From NCBI RefSeq assembly GCF_018619435.1, contig NZ_JAHFZF010000015.1:1-64000 (forward strand): DNA of 64,000 nucleotides, in the 5' to 3' direction. Positions 10,127 through 17,783 of the stretch are shown here, piece after piece; position 1 is the first letter of the stretch; each line of letters begins with the position of its first letter. This DNA is from Rhodoferax sp. U11-2br (GTDB lineage: Bacteria; Pseudomonadota; Gammaproteobacteria; Burkholderiales; Burkholderiaceae_C). The notes under the pieces are model-generated. The model searched no databases, was not told the DNA's origin, and saw only the letters and a program-made list of their open reading frames with translations. The position numbers were made by a program, and so were the translations under genes.

Positions 10127-10137
10127 TGGGTCCCACA

Positions 10138-10794
10138 ATGCATTTCAAACGACTATTGATCACTACGGCTTTGATAGCTATCGGGGCAGGTAATACCTGG
10201 GCTGGCGGCATAAAAAGCTTGGAAGACTTCGTCAAAACCGTGAAAACCGGCAAGGCCGACTTCACCCAGGTAGTGACTTCACCGGCCAAGGACGGGCAGG
10301 CGCCACGTGTCAAAACATCGAGTGGCCAGTTTGAATTTGCCCGGCCCAACCGCTTCAAGTTTGTCTACGTCAAACCCTTTGCCCAGACCATCGTGGCCGA
10401 TGGCCAGACCTTGTGGTTGTATGACGTTGACCTGAACCAGGTCACGGCGCGCCAGCAGTCGCAGGTGCTGGGCTCGACCCCCGCAGCGCTGATTGCTTCG
10501 GCCGCTGATCTGAAGGCGCTGCAAGCCGACTTCACCTTGACTGACGCACCCGACAAGGACGGGCTGCAATGGGTGCTGGCCACACCGAAGGCCAAGGACG
10601 GCCAGTTGCAGTCGGTGCGGGTCGGTTTCAAGGCTGGTGGCACCGAGGTGGCCACCCTCGAAGTGCTGGAGATTCTGGACAGTTTTGGTCAGCGTTCGGT
10701 GCTGAGTTTTGCGGGTTTCCAGGTCAATCCGGCTTTGCCAACCAAAGGGTTTGAGTTCAAACCCCCGCCTGGGGCGGATGTGCTCAAACAGTGA
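10138..10794 (+). CDS. lolA: Outer-membrane lipoprotein carrier protein LolA
   Basis: Periplasmic chaperone that shuttles lipoproteins from LolCDE to LolB, 218 aa. Signal peptide MHFKRLLITTALIAIG... with likely cleavage near WAGG. The mature protein has family stretches FTQVVTSP, GQFEFARPNRFKFVY, QTIVADGQTLWLYDVDLNQVT and a C-terminal FEFKPPPGADV. I chose the ATG at 10138 for the compact leader. The ATG at 10123 overlaps the ftsK stop and would add MMGPT. The hydrophobic core of the leader coincides with a copy of the dispersed repeat (see that entry). Gene order ftsK-lolA is conserved in betaproteobacteria. Confidence 0.95.
   Translation: MHFKRLLITTALIAIGAGNTWAGGIKSLEDFVKTVKTGKADFTQVVTSPAKDGQAPRVKTSSGQFEFARPNRFKFVYVKPFAQTIVADGQTLWLYDVDLNQVTARQQSQVLGSTPAALIASAADLKALQADFTLTDAPDKDGLQWVLATPKAKDGQLQSVRVGFKAGGTEVATLEVLEILDSFGQRSVLSFAGFQVNPALPTKGFEFKPPPGADVLKQ
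10172..10208 (-). repeat. Dispersed palindromic repeat, copy J, inside the LolA signal peptide
   Basis: Reverse orientation relative to copy A: GATAGCTATCGGGGC ... ACCTGGGCTGGCGG. It is read as LIAIGAGNTWAGG, residues 12-24 of LolA, the same frame as copy E in PbpC. The match is imperfect, with the inner arm degraded. Confidence 0.5.
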
Positions 10795-11050
10795 GGTCTG
10801 GCTGGTGATGGCCCCGGCCTGATCTGGTCGAGCCGTCTGCCTGAGCAGCGCGAGCGGGCGTGTTCCCGCTGCTGGTATCAAAAGACCCACCCAGGCTGAC
10901 CTGGCCTGTATCTGCGCTGGAGTTGATCCAACTGGGGCTGGTGTGTGGTGCCTCAGGTGGAAAATGGCCCTGTTTCCGGCAGAATGTGGCCGCCGCACAT
11001 TCGGGCGCCAGGGCCACTCTCAAGACACCAAACTTTTTACCTCACTGTTT
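10795..11050. other. Intergenic gap lolA to diguanylate cyclase
   Basis: 256 bases. Contains AGCGGG (10853-10858) / CCCGCT (10865-10870), a modest hairpin without a T-run. I see no convincing gene, promoter or repeat. Confidence 0.4.
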
Positions 11051-12493
11051 ATGCCAGCCCCTTTGCCGTCTGAGCGCCTGTCGACCATCCGGGCTTTGTT
11101 TGACGACTACATCGCGCAGTACGCCACGCGTGATGACCGGTTGACCACCCGTTTCAGCGACAACTTCAGTGGTTACAGCGGTGGCGGGGATGTGCTGGTG
11201 AAGGACCGCGCCGAGTGGGTGAAGATCACCCGGCAGGACTTTGCCCAGGTGCCGCAGCCGTTGCGCATCGAGATGCTCGACATTTGCCTGCAAGACCTGT
11301 GTCACGAGGTGGTGGTGGTCACCGCGTTTTTCCACATCCACCTGCCCGGTCCGGAGCATGTGTTGTCCCGCGAAACGGCGCGGCTGGTGCTGATTTTCCG
11401 GCTGGAGCAGGCTGACTGGAAAATTGTGCACAGCGGGATCTCCATCCCCTACCACCTGGTGCAGGCCGGTGAGGTCTACCCCTTGAAAGGTTTGCAGGAC
11501 CGCAACAGCGCGCTGGAGAGTCTGGTCGAGCAGCGCACCAAACAACTCCAGGACAGCGAGGCGCTGTACCGCCTGCTGACCGAAGAAACCCTGGACGTGG
11601 TCTGGAAGGCCGACCGCAACTTGCGCATCACCTATATCAGCCCGGCCGACGAACGGCTGCGTGGCTTCAAGGCCGAAGAAGTGCTGGGCCAGCATGTGTT
11701 TGAGCTGTTTACCGAAGACGGTGTGGCCACGGTCCAGAACATCCTCAAAAACCAAGCCCAGGCCGGTGAGGGCAAAAGGTCCCCCGAAGGCTTTTGGATC
11801 TTTTCTGTACAACACCGCGCCAAAAACGGCCGGGTCTTGTGGGGCGAGGTGCTGGCCAAGCCGGAATATGACGCACAAGGCAACATCCTGGGTTACCACG
11901 GCACCACGCGCGAGTGCACCGACCGCGTCCGGCTGGAAAACGAGGTACGGCAACTGGCTTTTTTTGACCCGCTGACCAGCCTGCCCAACCGGCGCCTGCT
12001 GGATGACCGGCTCGGGCAGAGTCTGGTGGTGAGCAAACGCAGCGGCAACTATGGCGCGGTGATGGTGCTGGACCTGGACAATTTCAAAACCCTCAATGAC
12101 CTGCACGGCCACCATGTGGGTGATTTGCTGCTGCTGGAGGTGGCCCGGCGGCTGGTGGACTGTGTGCGCCAGAAAGACACCGTGGCGCGTTTTGGTGGCG
12201 ACGAGTTTGTGGTGATCCTGGGTGAGTTGAGTGCCGACCGGCCACGCTCCATCCAGCAGGCCACCGACGTGGCCGAGAAAATCCGCACGAGCCTGGTCGC
12301 GCCTTACCTGCTCAAGGTGTCCCAGAGCGGGCAGATGGACACCCTGGTGGAGCACCACTGCTCGGCCAGCATCGGCCTGGCGCTGTTTCTGGGCCAGGAC
12401 GCCAGTCAGAATGACCTGCTGAAATGGGCTGATGCTGCGATGTACCGAGCCAAAGCGGCGGGCCGTAATGTGATCCGTCTGGCTGACGGCTGA
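11051..12493 (+). CDS. Diguanylate cyclase with SnoaL-like and PAS sensory domains
   Basis: 480 aa from the chosen ATG. The open frame extends 36 codons upstream without family support. Residues about 1-130 resemble an NTF2/SnoaL-like fold (LFDDYIAQYATRDD ... RLEQADWKIVHSGISIPY). A short coiled coil (about 155-180) and a PAS domain (LLTEETLDVVWKADRN ... HGTTRECTDR) follow. The GGDEF domain is last, with an intact GGDEF at about 382 and the RxxD inhibitory site (RQKD) five residues before it, so it should make cyclic di-GMP and be product-inhibited. No EAL domain and no membrane segment, so it is cytosolic. It sits between lolA and rarA, which are often close neighbours. Confidence 0.93.
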   Translation: MPAPLPSERLSTIRALFDDYIAQYATRDDRLTTRFSDNFSGYSGGGDVLVKDRAEWVKITRQDFAQVPQPLRIEMLDICLQDLCHEVVVVTAFFHIHLPGPEHVLSRETARLVLIFRLEQADWKIVHSGISIPYHLVQAGEVYPLKGLQDRNSALESLVEQRTKQLQDSEALYRLLTEETLDVVWKADRNLRITYISPADERLRGFKAEEVLGQHVFELFTEDGVATVQNILKNQAQAGEGKRSPEGFWIFSVQHRAKNGRVLWGEVLAKPEYDAQGNILGYHGTTRECTDRVRLENEVRQLAFFDPLTSLPNRRLLDDRLGQSLVVSKRSGNYGAVMVLDLDNFKTLNDLHGHHVGDLLLLEVARRLVDCVRQKDTVARFGGDEFVVILGELSADRPRSIQQATDVAEKIRTSLVAPYLLKVSQSGQMDTLVEHHCSASIGLALFLGQDASQNDLLKWADAAMYRAKAAGRNVIRLADG

Positions 12494-12540
12494 GCGGACA
12501 ACGGGGTCATTTTCCCGCTTGGTCAAGCCACAATAGGGCC

Positions 12541-13845
12541 ATGAGCACCGCGCCCTCCAACCACCCACCGCTGGCCGAGCGCCTGCGCCCCAAGATACTG
12601 GCCGAGGTGATTGGCCAACAACACATGCTGGGGGAGGGCATGGCCTTGCGCCTGGCCTTTGAGTCAGGTCAGCCACACAGCTGCATCCTGTGGGGGCCAC
12701 CGGGCACCGGCAAGACCACCATTGCGCGGCTGATGGCCGATGCGTTTGACGCGCAGTTCATCACCATCAGTGCGGTGCTGGGTGGGGTCAAGGACATTCG
12801 CGAGGCGGTCGAGCAGGCGCAGTTGGTGCAAGCACAAGGTCGGCGCACACTGGTGTTTGTCGATGAGGTGCACCGCTTCAACAAAAGCCAGCAGGACGCT
12901 TTTTTGCCGCATGTGGAAAGCGGTTTGTTCACCTTTATCGGTGCCACCACCGAAAACCCCTCGTTCGAGGTGAACTCGGCCCTGTTGTCACGCGCCGCGG
13001 TGTATGTGCTGCAAGCACTCACTGCAGATGATTTGAAGCAAATTGTGGCCTCAGCCCAGACGCTGCAAGGGGCGCCTGCTATTGAAGATGCAGCAGTTGA
13101 GCGTTTGGTGGCTTATGCCGATGGGGACGCCCGGCGACTGCTGAACACCCTGGAAACCCTGGCCGTGGCGGCGGCACAGGAGAAGCGCAGCGAGATCACC
13201 GACGATTGGTTGCTCAAGGTGCTGGGTGAGCGCATGCGTCGTTACGACAAAGGTGGTGAACAGTTTTACGACACCATCTCGGCCCTGCACAAAAGTGTGC
13301 GCGGTAGCGACCCGGACGCCGCGCTGTATTGGCTGGTGCGCATGCTCGACGGCGGCGCCGACCCCAAATACATGGCACGACGCCTGGTTCGTATGGCCAG
13401 CGAAGACATTGGCCTGGCCGACCCGCGGGCGCTGCGCCTGGCGCTGGACGCCGCCGAGGTCTACGAGCGCCTGGGCAGCCCCGAAGGTGAGCTGGCGCTG
13501 GCCGAATGTGTGGTTTATCTGGCCATCGCACCCAAGAGCAACGCGGTCTACAAAGCCTTCAACGCGGCCAAGGCTTTTGTCAAACAGGACGGCACCCGCC
13601 CGGTGCCGATGCACCTGCGCAACGCCCCCACCAAGCTCATGAAACAGCTGGACTACGGCAAGGGTTACCGCTACGCGCACGACGAGGCTGGCGGCTTTGC
13701 GGCCGGTGAACGTTATTTGCCCGACGGCATGGCCGAACCCGGTTTTTATCAACCGGTGGAGCGTGGTCTGGAGATCAAGATTGCCGACAAGATGCGTGGC
13801 TTGCGTGCGCAAAACCAGGCCGCTATGTCTGCTGGCAAAAACTGA
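12541..13845 (+). CDS. rarA: Replication-associated recombination protein RarA (AAA+ ATPase)
   Basis: 434 aa clamp-loader-like ATPase that acts at stalled replication forks. N-terminal LAERLRPKILAEVIGQQHML, Walker A GPPGTGKT at 52-59, Walker B VDEVHRFNKSQQDAF, sensor-1 GATTENPSFEVNSALLSR. The C-terminal part carries the conserved YDTISALHKSVRGSDPDAAL and GYRYAHDEAGGF stretches of the tetramerisation region. The start lies 47 bases after the cyclase stop. Residues about 169-181, between the AAA lid and the next helix, coincide with a possible repeat copy. Confidence 0.97.
   Translation: MSTAPSNHPPLAERLRPKILAEVIGQQHMLGEGMALRLAFESGQPHSCILWGPPGTGKTTIARLMADAFDAQFITISAVLGGVKDIREAVEQAQLVQAQGRRTLVFVDEVHRFNKSQQDAFLPHVESGLFTFIGATTENPSFEVNSALLSRAAVYVLQALTADDLKQIVASAQTLQGAPAIEDAAVERLVAYADGDARRLLNTLETLAVAAAQEKRSEITDDWLLKVLGERMRRYDKGGEQFYDTISALHKSVRGSDPDAALYWLVRMLDGGADPKYMARRLVRMASEDIGLADPRALRLALDAAEVYERLGSPEGELALAECVVYLAIAPKSNAVYKAFNAAKAFVKQDGTRPVPMHLRNAPTKLMKQLDYGKGYRYAHDEAGGFAAGERYLPDGMAEPGFYQPVERGLEIKIADKMRGLRAQNQAAMSAGKN
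13046..13083 (+). repeat. Possible dispersed repeat, copy M, inside rarA
   Basis: GTGGCCTCAGCCCAG ... CAAGGGGCGCCTGCTATTGA resembles copy A in the same orientation, read in frame as VASAQTLQGAPAIE. It uses the same frame as copy G in the macroglobulin gene (SASGQVITRADSY). Moderate match, chance not excluded. Confidence 0.35.
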
Positions 13846-14177
13846 AGCAAGGGCAGCGGGCCGCCAACCCGTGTCTGACCCAGCAGCGGCCCATACACTG
13901 GGACTGGCGTGCGCAGGTCGCCTCAATGAGACATCGTCATCCCCGATTAGCTGATCTGATGGAGCGTGAATCCGGGGGTAAACCCGCGCCAGCATTGGGG
14001 CGGCGGGCCATTTGACCTTGACTACAATCGCGGCCACTTCCGCCCCCGGTGCTTTGTACTGGCAGGCTTATTGCTAGAGAAACCGGGTTGCTTGTAGTGC
14101 ATGGTTTTGCAGACCCTTACCCAGGGTCGACGTACCGGCCGACACAATTATTCGGCTAATTTCGGAGAAAAATATTT
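13846..14177. other. Intergenic gap rarA to livH, no gene seen
   Basis: 332 bases holding the control region of the liv operon. A TACAAT hexamer at 14023-14028 could be a -10 box, but no -35 stands at the right distance. CGGAG lies before the livH ATG. An inverted repeat CCGGCCG is at about 14135. No ORF or RNA gene is recognisable. Confidence 0.4.
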
Positions 14178-15107
14178 ATGGAAACCTTGATACAGCAGAT
14201 CATCAATGGTCTGGTGTTGGGCAGCATGTATGCCTTGGTGGCGTTGGGCTACACCATGGTGTACGGCATCATCGGATTGATCAATTTTGCCCATGGCGAG
14301 GTGTTGATGGTGGGGGCACTTACCAGCTGGAGCATCATCGGTTTGATGCAGGACGCGATGCCCGGTACCCCCGGCTGGCTAATCTTGCTGGTGTCGATGT
14401 TGATTGCTGCGGTGGTCGCTGCGGTCTTGAACTTTTCGATTGAAAAACTGGCGTATCGTCCCTTGCGCAACAGCCCCCGGCTGGCGCCGCTGATCACCGC
14501 CATTGGTATGTCGCTGTTGCTGCAGACCCTGGCCATGATCATCTGGAAACCCAATTACAAACCCTACCCGAACCTGCTGCCGATGGTGCCTTATGAAATT
14601 GGCGGCGCGGTGATCACCCTCACGCAGGTGCTGATTTTGGGTGTGACAGCGATCTCTCTGGCGGTGCTGATGTGGTTGGTGAACTACACCCGGCTCGGTC
14701 GCGCCATGCGGGCCACGGCGGAAAACCCACGGGTAGCCGCTCTGATGGGTGTCAAACCCGACTTTGTGATCTCGGCCACTTTTGTGATCGGTGCGGTGCT
14801 GGCCGCGATTGCCGGGGTGATGTGGGCTGCCAACTACGGCACAGTGCAGCACACCATGGGCTTTTTGCCGGGTCTGAAGGCCTTCACAGCGGCGGTGTTT
14901 GGTGGCATTGGCAACCTGGCTGGTGCTGTGGTCGGTGGTATTGCGCTGGGCCTGATCGAGTCGCTGGGTGCCGGTTACATCGGTGCCCTCACCGGTGGTG
15001 TGCTGGGTAGCCACTATTCCGACATTTTTGCGTTCATTGTGTTGATCATTGTGCTGACGTTGCGGCCCTCCGGCCTGCTGGGCGAGCGCGTGGCTGACCG
15101 CGCTTGA
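14178..15107 (+). CDS. livH: Branched-chain amino acid type ABC transporter permease LivH
   Basis: 309 aa inner-membrane permease of the HAAT family. It starts METLIQQIINGLVLGSMYAL, has about eight hydrophobic segments, and keeps the family stretches GLINFAHGEVLMVGA and RAMRATAENPRVAALMGV (transmembrane coupling region). First of four genes livH-livM-livG-livF in tight succession. No periplasmic binding protein is encoded beside them, so substrate (leucine/isoleucine/valine, or another amide) cannot be fixed from context. Confidence 0.94.
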   Translation: METLIQQIINGLVLGSMYALVALGYTMVYGIIGLINFAHGEVLMVGALTSWSIIGLMQDAMPGTPGWLILLVSMLIAAVVAAVLNFSIEKLAYRPLRNSPRLAPLITAIGMSLLLQTLAMIIWKPNYKPYPNLLPMVPYEIGGAVITLTQVLILGVTAISLAVLMWLVNYTRLGRAMRATAENPRVAALMGVKPDFVISATFVIGAVLAAIAGVMWAANYGTVQHTMGFLPGLKAFTAAVFGGIGNLAGAVVGGIALGLIESLGAGYIGALTGGVLGSHYSDIFAFIVLIIVLTLRPSGLLGERVADRA

Positions 15108-15118
15108 GGAGACGGGTC

Positions 15119-16201
15119 ATGAAACAGAAACAAATCATCGTTTTCCTGCTGGCGGCCGTGGGCCTGCTGGTCACCCCCCTGATCCTGCAGGGCTTTGGCA
15201 ACGCCTGGGTGCGGATTGCCGACATGGCGCTGCTGTATGTGCTGCTGGCGCTGGGTCTGAACATTGTGGTTGGTTACGCCGGTCTGCTGGACTTGGGGTA
15301 TGTGGCGTTTTTTGCCATTGGCGCCTACATGTACGCGCTGCTGGCCTCGCCGCATTTGACCGAAAACTTCCCGGCCATTGCGGCCATGTTCCCGAACGGC
15401 TTGCACATGCCGATCTGGGTCATCATCCCGGCGGCTGCGGGTTTGGCGGCGCTGTTCGGCGTCTTGCTGGGTGCGCCCACCTTGCGTTTGCGTGGTGACT
15501 ACCTGGCCATCGTGACCCTGGGTTTTGGTGAAATCATCCGCGTGTTCATGAACAACTTGGACCACCCAGTCAACATCACCAACGGCCCCAAAGGCATGGG
15601 CGAGATCGACTCACTCACGTTTTTTGGCATGAGTTTTGGCAAACGCATCGACATTTTTGGGTACGACATCTCATCGGTGACGCTCTACTACTACCTGTTC
15701 CTGGTGCTGGTGGTGTTCAGTGTGCTGATCTCGCACCGCCTACAACTGTCGCGTGTCGGCCGGGCCTGGATGGCGATCCGTGAAGATGAAATTGCCGCCA
15801 AGGCGATGGGCATCAACACCCGCAACCTGAAGCTGCTGGCTTTCGGCATGGGCGCCACCTTTGGTGGTGTCTCGGGTGCCATGTTTGCCTCGTTCCAGGG
15901 CTTCATTTCGCCCGAGTCCTTCAGCCTGATGGAGTCGGTGATGATTGTGGCGATGGTGGTGCTCGGTGGCATTGGCCACTTGCCCGGTGTGATCCTGGGT
16001 GCTGTGGCCTTGTCGGCCATGCCTGAAGTTTTGCGTTATGTGGCCGGGCCCTTGCAAAGCATGACCGGTGGTCGGCTCGATGCCTCCATCCTGCGCCAGC
16101 TGCTGATTGCATTGGCCATGATCAGCATCATGCTGCTGCGCCCACGTGGCCTGTGGCCCGCGCCAGAGCATGGCAAATCACTGACCAGCACCAAGCCCTG
16201 A
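15119..16201 (+). CDS. livM: Branched-chain amino acid type ABC transporter permease LivM
   Basis: 360 aa second permease of the HAAT importer. The ATG at 15119 is preceded by GGAGACGGG that overlaps the livH stop. An upstream TTG at 15104 is less likely. Hallmarks are LGLNIVVGYAGLLDLGYVAFFAIGAY (split here by eye, residues about 42-67), RGDYLAIVTLGFGEI and RAWMAIREDEIAAKAMGI. About ten hydrophobic segments. Translation is probably coupled to livH. Confidence 0.94.
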   Translation: MKQKQIIVFLLAAVGLLVTPLILQGFGNAWVRIADMALLYVLLALGLNIVVGYAGLLDLGYVAFFAIGAYMYALLASPHLTENFPAIAAMFPNGLHMPIWVIIPAAAGLAALFGVLLGAPTLRLRGDYLAIVTLGFGEIIRVFMNNLDHPVNITNGPKGMGEIDSLTFFGMSFGKRIDIFGYDISSVTLYYYLFLVLVVFSVLISHRLQLSRVGRAWMAIREDEIAAKAMGINTRNLKLLAFGMGATFGGVSGAMFASFQGFISPESFSLMESVMIVAMVVLGGIGHLPGVILGAVALSAMPEVLRYVAGPLQSMTGGRLDASILRQLLIALAMISIMLLRPRGLWPAPEHGKSLTSTKP

Positions 16202-16227
16202 GCGGTGTCTCAAAGGAATCGACGACT

Positions 16228-16998
16228 ATGACAGATACAGTTCTCAACGTCTCGGGTGTGTCCAAGCGTTTTGGTGGCCTGCAGGCCCTCAGCGATGTGG
16301 GCATCCAGATCAAACGCGGCCAGGTGTACGGCCTGATTGGCCCCAATGGTGCCGGTAAAACCACGTTTTTTAATGTGCTCACCGGTTTGTACACGCCAGA
16401 TACCGGCACGTTTGAGCTGGCAGGCAAACCCTACCAGCCCACCGCGGTGCACGAGGTGGCCAAAGCCGGCATTGCCCGCACCTTCCAGAACATCCGTTTG
16501 TTTGCCGAAATGACGGCTCTGGAAAACGTCATGGTGGGGCGCCATGTGCGCACCCATTCCGGCTTGCTGGGGGCGGTTTTTCGCACGCCGGGTTTCAAGG
16601 CCGAAGAAGCCGCCATCACCCAGCGTTCGCATGAGCTGCTGGACTATGTGGGCATTGGCAAACTGGCCGATTTCAAGGCCCGCACCCTGAGCTACGGTGA
16701 CCAACGCCGCCTGGAAATTGCCCGCGCCCTGGCTACCGACCCGCAGCTGATTGCGCTGGACGAACCCGCTGCGGGCATGAACAGCACCGAAAAGGTGTTG
16801 CTGCGTGAGCTGATCGACAAAATCCGCAACGACAACCGCACCATTCTGCTCATCGAGCATGATGTGAAGCTGGTGATGGGCCTGTGTGACCGGGTGACTG
16901 TGCTGGACTACGGCAAGCAGTTGGTCGAAGGGACACCCGCCGAAGTGCAACGTAATGAAAAAGTGATTGAAGCCTATTTGGGCACGGGTGGCCACTGA
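16228..16998 (+). CDS. livG: Branched-chain amino acid type ABC transporter ATPase LivG
   Basis: 256 aa cytosolic ATPase. Walker A GPNGAGKTTFF, Q-loop region IARTFQNIRLF, signature LSYGDQRRLEIARAL, Walker B LIALDEPAAGMN, H-loop IEHDVKLVM. The ATG at 16228 is preceded by AAGGA. The frame is open further upstream into livM, but those residues lack family similarity. The following livF gene starts one base after its stop. Confidence 0.94.
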   Translation: MTDTVLNVSGVSKRFGGLQALSDVGIQIKRGQVYGLIGPNGAGKTTFFNVLTGLYTPDTGTFELAGKPYQPTAVHEVAKAGIARTFQNIRLFAEMTALENVMVGRHVRTHSGLLGAVFRTPGFKAEEAAITQRSHELLDYVGIGKLADFKARTLSYGDQRRLEIARALATDPQLIALDEPAAGMNSTEKVLLRELIDKIRNDNRTILLIEHDVKLVMGLCDRVTVLDYGKQLVEGTPAEVQRNEKVIEAYLGTGGH

Positions 16999-16999
16999 T

Positions 17000-17716
17000 A
17001 TGACAAAAACTCTTCTGAAAGTAAAAGGCCTCAAAGTGGCTTACGGCGGCATCCAGGCCGTCAAAGGTGTGGACTTTGAAGTGCGCGAGGGCGAACTGGT
17101 GTCGCTGATCGGCTCCAACGGTGCGGGTAAAACCACCACCATGAAGGCCATCACCGGCTCGCTGCCGATCAACGACGGTGACATCGAGTACCTGGGCAAG
17201 AGCATCCGTGGTCAAGGGCCGTGGGATCTGGTGAAACAAGGCCTGGCCATGGTGCCCGAAGGTCGCGGGATTTTCACGCGCATGACCATCCTGGAAAACC
17301 TGCAGATGGGCGCCTACATCCGCAACGACAAGCCTGAGATCCAGATGGACATCGAGAAGGTGTTTGGCATCTTCCCGCGCCTGAAAGAGCGCAAGGACCA
17401 GCTCGCTGGCACGCTCAGCGGGGGTGAACAACAGATGCTGGCGATGGGCCGTGCGCTGATCAGCCGCCCCAAGGTGTTGTTGCTCGATGAGCCGTCAATG
17501 GGTCTGTCACCCATCATGGTCGACAAGATCTTTGAGGTGGTGCGTGATGTGTACGCCCAGGGCGTGACGGTGCTGCTGGTGGAGCAGAACGCCAGTCGCG
17601 CACTGGCTCTGGCGAATCGCGGCTACGTGATGGACTCCGGCCTGATCACCATGACCGGTGAGGGCAAGACCATGCTCAAAGACCCCAAGGTGCGCGCCGC
17701 CTACCTGGGCGAATAG
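17000..17716 (+). CDS. livF: Branched-chain amino acid type ABC transporter ATPase LivF
   Basis: 238 aa second ATPase of the importer. Walker A GSNGAGKTTTM, Q-loop ...VPEGRGIFTRMTILENL, signature LSGGEQQMLAMGRAL, Walker B VLLLDEPSMGLSP. The ATG at 17000 follows the livG stop by one base. Last gene of the operon. Its stop is followed by repeat copy C, and the convergent deaminase gene ends 68 bases away. Confidence 0.94.
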   Translation: MTKTLLKVKGLKVAYGGIQAVKGVDFEVREGELVSLIGSNGAGKTTTMKAITGSLPINDGDIEYLGKSIRGQGPWDLVKQGLAMVPEGRGIFTRMTILENLQMGAYIRNDKPEIQMDIEKVFGIFPRLKERKDQLAGTLSGGEQQMLAMGRALISRPKVLLLDEPSMGLSPIMVDKIFEVVRDVYAQGVTVLLVEQNASRALALANRGYVMDSGLITMTGEGKTMLKDPKVRAAYLGE

Positions 17717-17730
17717 TTCAAGCCTTTTAT

Positions 17731-17764
17731 GCTTCTAGCCCTTATGCAAAAATGGCTGGTAGCT
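17731..17764 (+). repeat. Dispersed palindromic repeat, copy C (intergenic)
   Basis: GCTTCTAGCCCTT, short loop, then ATGGCTGGTAGCTGCA. It fills most of the gap between the convergent livF and 8-oxoguanine deaminase genes. No separate terminator is visible there, so it may serve as one. Confidence 0.65.
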
Positions 17765-17783
17765 GCATAAAACGCAGCACGTC

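Noticed and set aside
11042..12700. 552-codon open frame on the minus strand opposite the diguanylate cyclase
   Set aside because: Lies wholly opposite a gene with clear PAS and GGDEF domains. The composition is rich in His, Gln and Val as expected for a high-GC shadow frame, and there is no recognisable domain.
14018..14028. TTGACCTTGACTACAAT before the liv operon as a promoter
   Set aside because: The TTGACC and TACAAT hexamers are only five bases apart, so they cannot form one sigma-70 promoter.
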